The notes below the pieces were generated by a model. That model was not told where the DNA came from, made no database searches, and was given only the letters and a program-made list of their open reading frames with translations. A stretch of DNA of 64,000 bases from Streptomyces sp. NBC_00523 (GTDB lineage: Bacteria > Actinomycetota > Actinomycetes > Streptomycetales > Streptomycetaceae), in NCBI RefSeq assembly GCF_036346615.1, contig NZ_CP107836.1, forward strand, positions 5,146,001 through 5,210,000. The letters run 5' to 3'. Shown here piece after piece: positions 9,501-17,735 of the stretch. The position numbers and the translations under genes are program-made. How positions within the stretch are numbered: position 1 is the first letter of the stretch; each line of letters starts with the position of its first letter.

Positions 9501-11933
9501 ATGCTCGGTCCGCTCAGGGACGACTCGCCCAGGGCCATCGGCCCGTACACGATCCGGGCCCGGCTGGGCGCGGGCGGCATGGGGGAGGTCTTCCTCGGTG
9601 ACCGGGGCGGCTCCACCGCGCCCGTCGCCGTCAAGACCGTCCGGCGCGACGTGGCGCGGGACCCCGGCTTCCGCGACCGCTTCCGCCGCGAGATCACCGT
9701 CGCCCGGTCCGTCACCGGCCCCCACCTCGCCCCGCTGCTCGACGGGGACGCCGACGCCGACGTGCCCTGGCTCGCCACCGCCTACGTGGCCGGTCCGACG
9801 CTCTCCGCCGCCGTGCGCGGGGCGGGCGCGCTGGACGAGGCGGAGGTACGGCTGCTGGGCGCCGGGCTCGCCCGCGCGCTGGCGGCCGTGCACGCGGCGG
9901 GGATCGTGCACCGGGACGTGAAGCCGGGCAATGTGATGCTCGCCGCCGACGGGCCCCGGCTCATCGACTTCGGGATCGCCCGGGACACCGGCGCCACCCC
10001 GCTCACCACGACCAGCCGGATGGTCGGCAGCCCCGCCTTCATGTCCCCGGAGCACGTCGCGGGCAGCGGACGCGTCGTCCCGGCCTCCGACGTCTTCTGC
10101 CTCGCCTCCGTGCTCTGCTTCGCCGCAACCGGCCGCGACCCCTTCGGCGACGGGCCCGTGGCGGCCGTCCTGTACCGCGTCAAATACGTCGAGGCCGACC
10201 TCGCGGACGTGCCGGACGGGCTGCGCGCGGTCCTGGAGGACTGCCTCACCGCCGACCCGGCCGCCCGCCCCACCGCCGCCGCCCTCGCCGAACGGCTGAC
10301 CCCTGGCGCCGCCTCCGGCTGGCCCGCCCCGGTCGGCGCGCAGATCGCGGAGTACGGCCGGGAGCTGGCCCGGGTCACCGCGCTGGACGGCCCCCTGCTG
10401 CCCGGCTACACGCCCACCGAGGCGGCCACCGGGAGCCGGGCCGCCGCCCCGCCCCGGCCGCCCGACCTCGTGCACCTCGCCCCCACTCAGGGCCCCGGCC
10501 TTCCCGTGCCCGCGCGCCGCCCGAGGCGGGGTCTCGGGGCCGCGCTGGTGGCCCTGGTCCTGCTGGGGGCGGCCACCGGCGGATACCTGGGGTGGCGCGA
10601 GCGCGGCGGCGGTGCGCCCGGGACGGCGCCGATGGTGGCGGGCGTGGGCGAGAGGGGCGGCCCGGACGCGTCGGGGACCGTCCCGTACGGCCGTGACGTA
10701 CGCCCCACCGGCTGGAAGAAGCCGTGGCGGGGCGCGTTCGCGGAGCCCCCGCTCGGCTGCTCGACGGGCCGGGACGTGCTGGTGTGCCGGCTGCTCGACG
10801 GCACGTACGAGGGGCTGTCGGCCGCCGACGGGCACCACCTGTGGACGTTCGACTCGGGCCAGGAGATGTCCGGCCGGCAGGCGGGCTACGGGCCCAGCGG
10901 CGCGTTCTTCATGCCGGCCGGGGCCACCCTGCCCACGGTCTACGACGACACCGTCCTGCTCGCCATCGGCGACCGCCTCCACGCGCTGGACGCCCGTACG
11001 GGAAAGGGGCGCTGGGAGACCAGGGCGGGCGCGGCCCTGTCCCTGGAGAGCGCGCCGCTGGTCGTCGGCGACCTCGTCTTCGCCGCCGCCTCGGCCTCCG
11101 GAGGGGCCGAACTCGCCGCGTACGACCGGAGGACCGGCACCGAGAAGTGGCGGAAGCGGCTGGCGGACGAGGACATCGCCATGGCGCAGAAGGGCAACTT
11201 CTGGCCCGTCGCCACGGACGGCGAGGTGGTGTACGCGATCGGCCTGGAGGGCCCGAAGGCCTTCCGCCCCGGGGACGGCCGGCTGCTGGGCACGGCCGGG
11301 GGCGACGCCACCCAGAAGTCCACGAACTCCGGCTGCGCGGACCTCCGGGTGCGCGGCGCCTCCGCCTTCTGCCCCACGTTCACGCCCAACGACGAGGGGA
11401 ACTCCGGCTTCGGCGAGGACGTCGCCGTGCTGCGGTTCACGGCCGGCGACCTCAGGCCCGCGGGGCGGCTGAAGCTGGACGCCGGACTGGTCTCCGGCGC
11501 CACGCTGGCCGCCGTCGACGACCGGGTGCTCGTGCTGAGCAGGGGCGACGAGTACGTGGAGAGCGTGCCCGACGAGATCGACGTGGTGAGCCGGGCGGAC
11601 GGCCGCACCCTCGGCCGCTTCCCGGTGACGGTCCACCCCGAGGAGGGAACGAGCAACCCGGTCTCCGCCCCGCTGATCGTCGCCGACATCGTGGTCTGGG
11701 CGGACACCTCGACGCTCTACACGGTGCCGGTGCGCCCCGACGGCACGCTCGGCCCCCTGAGGAAGACCGAGGTCCCCGGCGCCCCCGGCCCGAGCGCCAC
11801 CCCCGACTACGACCGGGCCCAGGGCATCGAATTCGGCAAGGAACTACTGGCGCCCCGGCTGCTGCCCGTGGGCGGCGTGGTGCACCTCGTGTACGACGAC
11901 GGCACGGCGGTCTCCGTACGCCTGCCGGACTGA
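9501..11933 (+). CDS. Transmembrane Ser/Thr protein kinase with PQQ-like beta-propeller domain (first of a tandem pair)
   Basis: This is an 810-residue receptor-type kinase. The cytoplasmic catalytic domain occupies residues 15-270, with a glycine loop GAGGMGEVF, ATP-binding K45, catalytic loop HRDVKPGN (D139), DFG at 156-158 and the activation-segment end SPAFMSPEH. A Pro-rich linker leads to one membrane helix near residues 344-364. The remaining roughly 440 residues should lie outside the cell and contain repeats of the PQQ/quinoprotein type (for example LYDDTVLLAIGDRLHALDARTGKGRWE). The start at 9501 follows GAGGGGGGAAG; reading frames upstream run inside meaB. No penicillin-binding (PASTA) repeats are present, so this is not a PknB orthologue. 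The ligand is unknown. Confidence 0.92.
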   Translation: MLGPLRDDSPRAIGPYTIRARLGAGGMGEVFLGDRGGSTAPVAVKTVRRDVARDPGFRDRFRREITVARSVTGPHLAPLLDGDADADVPWLATAYVAGPTLSAAVRGAGALDEAEVRLLGAGLARALAAVHAAGIVHRDVKPGNVMLAADGPRLIDFGIARDTGATPLTTTSRMVGSPAFMSPEHVAGSGRVVPASDVFCLASVLCFAATGRDPFGDGPVAAVLYRVKYVEADLADVPDGLRAVLEDCLTADPAARPTAAALAERLTPGAASGWPAPVGAQIAEYGRELARVTALDGPLLPGYTPTEAATGSRAAAPPRPPDLVHLAPTQGPGLPVPARRPRRGLGAALVALVLLGAATGGYLGWRERGGGAPGTAPMVAGVGERGGPDASGTVPYGRDVRPTGWKKPWRGAFAEPPLGCSTGRDVLVCRLLDGTYEGLSAADGHHLWTFDSGQEMSGRQAGYGPSGAFFMPAGATLPTVYDDTVLLAIGDRLHALDARTGKGRWETRAGAALSLESAPLVVGDLVFAAASASGGAELAAYDRRTGTEKWRKRLADEDIAMAQKGNFWPVATDGEVVYAIGLEGPKAFRPGDGRLLGTAGGDATQKSTNSGCADLRVRGASAFCPTFTPNDEGNSGFGEDVAVLRFTAGDLRPAGRLKLDAGLVSGATLAAVDDRVLVLSRGDEYVESVPDEIDVVSRADGRTLGRFPVTVHPEEGTSNPVSAPLIVADIVVWADTSTLYTVPVRPDGTLGPLRKTEVPGAPGPSATPDYDRAQGIEFGKELLAPRLLPVGGVVHLVYDDGTAVSVRLPD

Positions 11934-11943
11934 ACCGCCCCTA

Positions 11944-12103
11944 GGGCCTTTCCTTTGGATCAGGCTGGGCTCGCAGGGCGTGGCACGCACGTCTGCGGCG
12001 TTGTCGTCGGTTGCCAACGCTCCGCGTTGTCGCCCTCCTCAGCCTCGCAGCCACACGCACCACGCCCCGCTCCCTGATCCAGCCTGATCCAAAGGAAAGG
12101 CCC
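11944..12103 (+). mobile_element. 160-bp MITE-like element with perfect 23-bp terminal inverted repeats
   Basis: The left end (GGGCCTTTCCTTTGGATC, then AGGCT; 11944-11966) is the exact reverse complement of the right end (12081-12103). Both ends are flanked by TA (11942-11943 and 12104-12105), which looks like a 2-bp target duplication. The interior continues as an imperfect inverted repeat (GGGCGTGGCACGCAC against GGGCGTGGTGCGTGT), so the whole element can fold into a long hairpin. It has no open reading frame of its own. The TA flank suggests mobilisation by an IS630/Tc1-mariner-like or related transposase, but that assignment is inference. Confidence 0.8.
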
Positions 12104-12130
12104 TAACCCCCGCACCGAGGAGAGCGCACT

Positions 12131-14365
12131 GTGATCCAGCCGCTGCCGCCCGGCCGGGCCCGGCTGACCGGGCCGTACCAGCTGCTCGGGCTGCTCGGCG
12201 CGGGCGGCATGGGCGAGGTGTTCCTCGCCCGTCCCGCGGCCGGCCCGCCGGCCCTCGTCGCCCTCAAGACCGTCCGCCCCGACCTGGACCTGGACGACGG
12301 CTTCCGGGTCCGCTTCCGCCGCGAGATCGCCGCCGCCGAGGCCGTCCGCAGCCCGCACACCGCCGCGCTCGTGGGCGGCGACGCGAGCGCCCGGCTGCCG
12401 TGGCTGGCCACCGAGTACGTCCCGGGACCCTCGCTCGCCGAGGCGGTGGCCCGGGGCGGACCGCTCCCCGAACCGGTGGTCCGGGCCCTCGGCGCCGGTC
12501 TGGCCCTGGCCCTCGCGGACATGCAAGCCGTACGCGTCCTGCACCGCGACCTGAAGCCGGGCAATGTGCTCCTCGGGCCGGACGGGCCCAAGGTCATCGA
12601 CTTCGGGATCGCACAGGCGTTCGACGCCACCCAGCTCACCCGTACCGGCGTCGTCGTCGGCAGCCCCGGCTACATCTCGCCCGAGCACGTCAACGGCTCC
12701 CGCGCCCTGGTGCCCGCGTCCGACGTGTTCTGCCTGGGCGCGGTGCTGGCGTTCGCGGCGACGGGGCGCGGGCCGTTCGACGACTCGGACATGGCCGCCG
12801 TGATCTTCCGGATCTCGCGGGGCGAGGCCGAGCTCTCCCGCGTACCGCCCGCCCTGCGCCCGCTGATCGAGGCGTGCCTGCGCACCGACCCGGCGGCCCG
12901 GCCCACGCCCGCCCGTCTGGCGGACCTGCTGCTGCCGGAGCGGCCCGCGCCGGGCGCGTTCCCGTGGACCGCTGCGGTACGGGGGCAGCTGGCGGCCCAC
13001 GCGGCGGCGGCCGACGCCTGCGCACGGGCGGTGGCACCGCCCCCGGCCGCCCCGCCACTCCCGCCCCACCACCCGGCGTTCGCCCGCACCCCGGTCGTGC
13101 CGGTGGCGGTGCCGGGGGCCCGGAAGGGCGGCAGGCGGCTGCGGCTCGGGCTCGCCGCGCTGGCGACGGCGGCGTGCGTCGCGCTGGGCGCGGTGCTCCT
13201 CCCGGGGCTCCTCTCCGGTGACGACGGGCCGGACGACGCGTCCGGGGCCACCCGGCCGACGGCGTCCGCCGGGGGCGCCGGCCAGGTCGTCTTCCCGGGC
13301 GCGGATCCGGGCCGTACCGGTGACTTCGGCACGGCGGCGGCCGATGTCTCCACCCGCCCGGAAGGCTGGCGGGCCTGGCACGCCCAGGTGGACGACGGCC
13401 CGGTCGCGTGCGTGTACGCCGGTACGTCCGTGGTGTGCGCGGGCCCCCGCCGGATCACCGCGCTCGCGGCGGCGGACGGCAAGCGGCTGTGGCGCGGCGC
13501 GCGAACGGCGTCCGGATCCACCTCGGTGGCGGCGGTCCTGGACGGCACGGTGTACGCCTTCGAGGGCGGCGCCCTGGTGGCGCGGGCGCTGTCCGACGGC
13601 GCCGAGAAGTGGCGCGAACCGCTGCCGGACGGGGTGGCCGCGGCGGACTCCGTGCAGTCGGGCGACACCCTGTACTACGCCACGAAGGCGCGGGGCGCCG
13701 CGACGGGCCGGCTGACCGCGCGCCGCTTGACCGGTGACCGCGCCCGCCTCTGGGACAAGGAGTGGCGGGAGCCGTCCGACACCCCCGAACTCCTCCTGGC
13801 CGACGGCCGCCTGGTCGCGGCGGGCGACGCGGTGACGGTCCTGAAGGCGTCGGACGGGTCCCGCGTCGCGGAGTCCGGAACCCCGTGCCGCACCCCGGCC
13901 CTGAAGGGGAGCAGGCTCCTGTGCCCTGGCCCGGACGGCCTGGCGGTGGCCGACGTGACGTCCCCCGGAAAACGGCGCACCCTCCTCCCCGGCGTGGACC
14001 TCGCGTACCGCCCCGCCCTGGCGTCCGACGGCACGGTCGTGGTCAGCAGCCGGAACAGGATCTTCGGGGTGGACCTGGCGTCCGGCGAGACGCGGTGGTC
14101 GACCTGCGACTGCGACGACGCGATGGCCCAGTCGGGCGCCCCGTTCATCGTCGGCGACCGCGCGATGATCGTGCAGGGCTACGGTCCGGGGGCCGTACCG
14201 CTCACGTCGGAGGGCGAGGTCCTGCCGAGGGGCGGCGAGGTCAAGGGCTGGCCGAAACCGGCACTCGAACGCTTCGACCCGGCGACGGTGTCCTTCGTCG
14301 CCCAGGGCGACACGGTGCTCGCCGGCTTCGAGAACGGCACGGTCCTGTCGGCGTACGCGCCGTGA
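12131..14365 (+). CDS. Transmembrane Ser/Thr protein kinase with beta-propeller-like outer domain (second of a tandem pair)
   Basis: This 744-residue kinase is clearly paralogous to the one just upstream. It has glycine loop GAGGMGEVF, K46, HRDLKPGN (D140), DFG beginning at D157, and SPGYISPEHV in the activation segment. A basic stretch and a single membrane helix (GLAALATAACVALGAVLLPG) precede an outer region of WD/PQQ-like blades (for example ALAAADGKRLWRGAR). The propeller is shorter than in the neighbour. The start is GTG at 12131, with GAGGAGAG six bases before it. That ribosome site lies just right of the MITE-like element, so transcription must cross or start within it. The gene ends in a convergent terminator region. 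Confidence 0.92.
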   Translation: MIQPLPPGRARLTGPYQLLGLLGAGGMGEVFLARPAAGPPALVALKTVRPDLDLDDGFRVRFRREIAAAEAVRSPHTAALVGGDASARLPWLATEYVPGPSLAEAVARGGPLPEPVVRALGAGLALALADMQAVRVLHRDLKPGNVLLGPDGPKVIDFGIAQAFDATQLTRTGVVVGSPGYISPEHVNGSRALVPASDVFCLGAVLAFAATGRGPFDDSDMAAVIFRISRGEAELSRVPPALRPLIEACLRTDPAARPTPARLADLLLPERPAPGAFPWTAAVRGQLAAHAAAADACARAVAPPPAAPPLPPHHPAFARTPVVPVAVPGARKGGRRLRLGLAALATAACVALGAVLLPGLLSGDDGPDDASGATRPTASAGGAGQVVFPGADPGRTGDFGTAAADVSTRPEGWRAWHAQVDDGPVACVYAGTSVVCAGPRRITALAAADGKRLWRGARTASGSTSVAAVLDGTVYAFEGGALVARALSDGAEKWREPLPDGVAAADSVQSGDTLYYATKARGAATGRLTARRLTGDRARLWDKEWREPSDTPELLLADGRLVAAGDAVTVLKASDGSRVAESGTPCRTPALKGSRLLCPGPDGLAVADVTSPGKRRTLLPGVDLAYRPALASDGTVVVSSRNRIFGVDLASGETRWSTCDCDDAMAQSGAPFIVGDRAMIVQGYGPGAVPLTSEGEVLPRGGEVKGWPKPALERFDPATVSFVAQGDTVLAGFENGTVLSAYAP

Positions 14366-14378
14366 CCCTGGCCGTCGC

Positions 14379-14476
14379 GGGGGCGCTGCCCCCACACCCC
14401 CGCTCCTCAATCGCCGGAGGGGCTCACAGGTAGCCTCGCCGGCGTTTGAGGCGCGGGGTCCGGGGCAGCGCCCCGG
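14379..14476. terminator. Long dyad repeat acting as a convergent terminator (full copy)
   Basis: This region combines nested inverted repeats. GGGGCGCTGCCCC at the left pairs with GGGGCAGCGCCCC at the right (ending 14474), and CCTCAATCGCCGG pairs imperfectly with CCGGCGTTTGAGG. It lies between the convergent kinase gene and the PepSY gene and probably ends both transcripts. Its left half (14379-14433) recurs at 17079-17133 with three mismatches, so it is a dispersed intergenic repeat of a type I recognise as common in Streptomyces. Confidence 0.7.
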
Positions 14477-14531
14477 TTTCGGGAAGGGGCGGGGAGGGGA
14501 AAAGGCCCGCCGCAGGCGCCCCGCTCCGGGA

Positions 14532-14900
14532 TCAGCCCCCCGTCGCCGCCCTCACCGCTTCGTCCAACGACACGACCCCACCCCGAGGCACCCCGCGCCC
14601 GTCCTCGTCCCGGTCCACCCGGCTCCCGACGACCTTCCCGCTCCCCGCATCCACCGTCACGTCATGCCACACCTTGTCGGAGCCGTACACCTCCAGCTCC
14701 CAGACCAGCCGCCCGTCCTCCTCGTCGAGCTCCGCCTCCGTCACCGTGCCGGGCACGGCCTGCGCCCCGGCCTTCGCCCCGGCCGGAACCCGCGCGGGCG
14801 CGGCCCGGTCGTCGTCACCTCCCACGGCGACCGCCGCGCCGGCGGCCCCACCCCCGATCAGCACCGCCGTCACCACACCGATCACGATCTTCCGCTTCAT
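14532..14900 (-). CDS. Membrane-anchored PepSY-domain protein
   Basis: This 122-residue protein starts with an uncleaved or cleavable export segment (MKRKIVIGVVTAVLIGGGAA). One PepSY domain follows, recognisable from RLVWELEVYGSDKVWHDVTV and DAGSGKVVGSRVD. PepSY proteins act outside the membrane as modulators of peptidases or sensor kinases. Here the gene is divergent from an OmpR-type two-component system and shares a 125-bp promoter region with it. This suggests it is a target of, or accessory sensor for, that system. No lipobox cysteine is visible. Confidence 0.85.
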   Translation of the reverse strand: MKRKIVIGVVTAVLIGGGAAGAAVAVGGDDDRAAPARVPAGAKAGAQAVPGTVTEAELDEEDGRLVWELEVYGSDKVWHDVTVDAGSGKVVGSRVDRDEDGRGVPRGGVVSLDEAVRAATGG

Positions 14901-14964
14901 GAGGGTTCCTCCCGGAATCGATAAGAATCACCGAACTGAGACGCCCCCACACTGCCCACGCCAC

Positions 14965-15002
14965 CCTGAACGCAGCCTGAAGCCACCTGAAACCGTCTTC
15001 AG
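14965..15002. promoter_or_regulatory. CCTGAA direct repeats, probable OmpR-type response regulator site
   Basis: CCTGAA occurs at 14965, 14976 and 14986, spaced 11 and 10 bp apart, so all three lie on one face of the helix. A CTTCAG in the opposite sense follows at 14997. Direct repeats one helical turn apart are the usual target of winged-helix OmpR-family regulators. They sit midway between the divergent PepSY gene and the response-regulator gene, which suggests autoregulation and joint control. Confidence 0.65.
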
Positions 15003-15025
15003 CTTCCGTTTGGGACGCTGGGCGC

Positions 15026-15685
15026 ATGCGCCTGTTGATCGTGGAGGACGAGAAACGGCTGGCGATCTCCCTGGCCCGGGGGCTCACCGCCGAGGGATTC
15101 GCCGTGGACGTCGTGCACGACGGGGCCGAGGGCCTGCACCGGGCGACGGACGGCGCCTACGACCTGGTGATCCTCGACATCATGCTGCCCGGGATGAACG
15201 GCTACCGCGTCTGCGCCGCCCTGCGCGCCGCGGGCCACGACGTACCGGTGCTCATGCTGACCGCGAAGGACGGCGAGTACGACGAGGCGGAGGGCCTGGA
15301 CACGGGCGCCGACGACTACCTGACCAAGCCGTTCAGTTACGTGGTGCTGGTCGCCCGGGTCCGCGCCCTGCTGCGCCGCCGGGGCGGCACCGGCTCGCCG
15401 GTGGTCACGGTGGGGGCCCTGCGCATGGACACCGCCGCCCGCCGCCTGCACCTCGGCGGCGAGGAGATCGCCCTGACGGCCAAGGAGTTCGCCGTGCTCG
15501 AACAACTCGCCCTGCGCGCCGGTCAGGTGGTGAGCAAGGCGGAGATCCTGGAGCACGTCTGGGACTTCGCGTACGACGGCGACCCGAACATCGTCGAGGT
15601 GTACGTCAGCACCCTGCGCCGCAAGCTCGGCGCGGCCGCCATCCGCACGGTGCGGGGCGCCGGTTACCGGCTGGAGGCGCTGTGA
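15026..15685 (+). CDS. OmpR/PhoB-family response regulator
   Basis: This 219-residue two-domain regulator has a receiver domain (residues 1-115). The acidic pocket lies at E7-D8, the phospho-acceptor is D51 in VILDIMLP, the conserved T/S is in LMLTAKD and the lysine is K101 in LTKPF. The C-terminal winged helix contains LTAKEFAVLEQLALRAG and VYVSTLRRKLG. Its stop codon overlaps the GTG start of the sensor kinase by four bases (GTGA), so the pair is translationally coupled. CCTGAA direct repeats just upstream are its likely binding site. Confidence 0.95.
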   Translation: MRLLIVEDEKRLAISLARGLTAEGFAVDVVHDGAEGLHRATDGAYDLVILDIMLPGMNGYRVCAALRAAGHDVPVLMLTAKDGEYDEAEGLDTGADDYLTKPFSYVVLVARVRALLRRRGGTGSPVVTVGALRMDTAARRLHLGGEEIALTAKEFAVLEQLALRAGQVVSKAEILEHVWDFAYDGDPNIVEVYVSTLRRKLGAAAIRTVRGAGYRLEAL

Positions 15686-17133
15686 GGTCGGTACGGGCCA
15701 GGGCCGCGCTCGGCGCCACCGTGGTCGTCGCCCTGGCCCTGGGCGCCGCCGGGCTCGCCGTCCTGCTCGTTCTGCGCGCCAATCTCACCGACCAGGCGGG
15801 CCTCCAGGCCGAGGTGGCGGCACGGGAGGTCGCCGGACAGCTGGCCCTCGGTGTGCCGTACGCCGAGCTGGACACGGGTGACGAGGAGGAGCACCCGGTC
15901 CAGGTCACCGACGAGGACGGGCGCGTGGTCGCCGTCTCCAAGGAACTGGAGTCGATATCCGGCACCGGCACGGACCGGGTCGCCGCGTCGGGGACGGCCG
16001 GGGCGGGCGACGACGACCACGAGGACGACCGCGACGGCGACGACCCGGGCCGCGGCGAGGTCTCCACGGACGAACCGGACTTCGGCAACGGCACCGCCAC
16101 CGTGGACGGCGACCGCGCCGACTACCGGTTCGCCGCGGTCGAGGCGACGGACCCGGCGGGACACACCCTGACCGTCCACGCGGGCGCCCCGCTCGCCGCC
16201 GAGCGGCGGGCCGTGGACAGCGTGCGCTCGGCGATGCTGGCCGGGCTGCCCGTGGTGCTCCTGGTGGTCGCCGTGGTGACCTGGCTGGTGACCCGGCGGG
16301 CCCTGCGCCCGGTGGAGGGCATCCGGCGCGAGATGGCGGCGATCACCGCGTCCGAGGACCTGGCCCGGAGGGTGCCGGAACCGGGCTCCCGTGACGAGGT
16401 CGCGAGGCTGGCCCGTACGACCAACGAGACCCTCGCCGCGCTGGAGGAGTCCGTCGGCCGGCAGCGGCGCTTCGTGGCCGACGCCTCGCACGAGCTGCGC
16501 AGCCCGATCGCCTCGCTGCGCACCCAGCTGGAGGTGGGCGCCGCGCACCCGGAGCTGCTGGACGTGCCGGGCGCGGTCGCCGACACCGTACGCCTCCAGG
16601 CACTCGCCGCGGACCTGCTGCTGCTGGCCCGGCTGGACGCGGGGGAGCGGGCGGGGCTCACGCGGCTCGACCTGGGGGCGCTGGTCCGCGAGGAGGTGTC
16701 CCAGCGCGTCGGCGACCGCGTCCCGGTCACGGTGTCCGTGAGTGACGACGGCCTCGACGTGACCGGTTCGCGCGCCCGCCTGGCCAGGGTCCTCGGCAAC
16801 CTGCTGGACAACGCCCAGCGGCACGCCGTGCGTTCGGTGTCCGTCACGGTGGCCCGGGACGCGGGAGAGGTGCTCGTCGCCGTGACGGACGACGGGGCCG
16901 GGGTGCCGGACGCGGAGCGCGAGCGCGTCTTCGAGCGCTTCGTCCGCCTGGACGAGGCGCGGGCCCGGGACGACGGCGGGGCGGGCCTGGGCCTGGCCAT
17001 CGCCCGAGACGTGGCCACGCACCACAGCGGCACCCTCACGGTGTCGGGAGCCCGCTTCGAACTACGGCTGCCCCACCCGGGGGCGCTGCCCCCGAACCCC
17101 CGCTCCTCAATCGCCGGAGGGGCTTACAGGTAG
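15682..17133 (+). CDS. Two-component sensor histidine kinase with acidic extracytoplasmic loop
   Basis: This 483-residue membrane kinase has a first helix at about residues 9-32, an extracytoplasmic loop of about 150 residues, and a second helix at about 184-204. HAMP, a DHp domain with H270 in DASHELRSP, and an ATPase domain (NLLDNAQRH, DDGAGV, GAGLGLAIAR) follow. The sensor loop contains a very acidic run (DDDHEDDRDGDDPG, residues 110-123), which could bind cations or cationic peptides. The start is the GTG overlapping the regulator stop. The last 19 residues are encoded by a dispersed intergenic repeat, so the natural C-terminus has probably been extended. Confidence 0.93.
   Translation: MRSVRARAALGATVVVALALGAAGLAVLLVLRANLTDQAGLQAEVAAREVAGQLALGVPYAELDTGDEEEHPVQVTDEDGRVVAVSKELESISGTGTDRVAASGTAGAGDDDHEDDRDGDDPGRGEVSTDEPDFGNGTATVDGDRADYRFAAVEATDPAGHTLTVHAGAPLAAERRAVDSVRSAMLAGLPVVLLVVAVVTWLVTRRALRPVEGIRREMAAITASEDLARRVPEPGSRDEVARLARTTNETLAALEESVGRQRRFVADASHELRSPIASLRTQLEVGAAHPELLDVPGAVADTVRLQALAADLLLLARLDAGERAGLTRLDLGALVREEVSQRVGDRVPVTVSVSDDGLDVTGSRARLARVLGNLLDNAQRHAVRSVSVTVARDAGEVLVAVTDDGAGVPDAERERVFERFVRLDEARARDDGGAGLGLAIARDVATHHSGTLTVSGARFELRLPHPGALPPNPRSSIAGGAYR
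17079..17133 (+). repeat. Half copy of the 14.4-kb dyad repeat, fused to the kinase C-terminus
   Basis: These 55 bases match 14379-14433 except at three positions, but the right arm of the dyad is absent. In this copy the frame stays open and encodes the last residues of the histidine kinase (GALPPNPRSSIAGGAYR) before a TAG inside the repeat. The small remaining hairpin GGGGGCGCTGCCCCC may still act as a weak terminator against the convergent marR gene. Confidence 0.8.
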
Positions 17134-17138
17134 GCCCT

Positions 17139-17606
17139 CTACCGCTGCCCCCGCAAATGCTCCGCCACCGGCGTCAACGCCGCCCGCAGTTCCGCCAGCG
17201 CCTCCGGCGACAGCAGATCCATGAAGTGCTTGCGGACCGAAGCGACATGGTGCGGCGCCACCCGCCGCATCGTCTCCGCCCCCTCCTCGGTCAGCACCGC
17301 GTACAACCCCCGCCGGTCCGACTCGCAGTTCTCGCGCCGCACAAGACCCGCGCTCTCCATGCGCGTGATCTGGTGCGACAGCCGGCTCTTGGACTGCAGG
17401 GTCGCCCCCGCGAGGTCGCTCATCCGCATGCGGCGGTCGTCCGACTCCGAGAGGTTGACGAGGATCTCGTAATCGTTGTTGGTCAGCCCGAACGGCTGGA
17501 GGTCCTTCTCCAGCTGGTGCATCAGCAGCCTGCTGACGTCCAGGTGGGTGCGCCAGGCGCACTGCTCGGCGTCGCTCAGCCAGCGGGTGGCCGTCTCGGT
17601 CTCCAT
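17139..17606 (-). CDS. MarR-family transcriptional regulator
   Basis: This 155-residue winged-helix regulator has the recognition region MRMSDLAGATLQSKSRLSHQ and wing residues around RRENCESDRRGLYAVLTEEG. MarR proteins bind palindromes as dimers and often respond to phenolics or oxidants; a cysteine is present in the wing (ENCESD). The length is typical. It is convergent with the sensor kinase, five bases from its stop, and is followed on the same strand by nothing. The AIM24 genes lie upstream on the same strand, ending 129 bp before its start, so it may be co-transcribed with them. Confidence 0.92.
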   Translation of the reverse strand: METETATRWLSDAEQCAWRTHLDVSRLLMHQLEKDLQPFGLTNNDYEILVNLSESDDRRMRMSDLAGATLQSKSRLSHQITRMESAGLVRRENCESDRRGLYAVLTEEGAETMRRVAPHHVASVRKHFMDLLSPEALAELRAALTPVAEHLRGQR

Positions 17607-17735
17607 GTATGGATTCTACCTAAGAAGTTGAAAGCCGGACGAAGTGTGAAGGTGTGACACCCGGCACCGCACCACCCGCACGGGCGGCCCGCACCGGGGC
17701 GCAGACGTTCGATGTCACACTCCGCAGACTACCGT

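Noticed and set aside
14446..15681. Frame running from 14446 into the histidine kinase
   Set aside because: The first 412 codons overlap the PepSY gene (antisense) and the response regulator in another frame. The kinase begins at the GTG overlapping the regulator stop.
17607..17640. TTCT(5)AGAA dyad near the marR start as an operator
   Set aside because: Only four-base arms match and the spacing is not the usual MarR form, so it may be chance.
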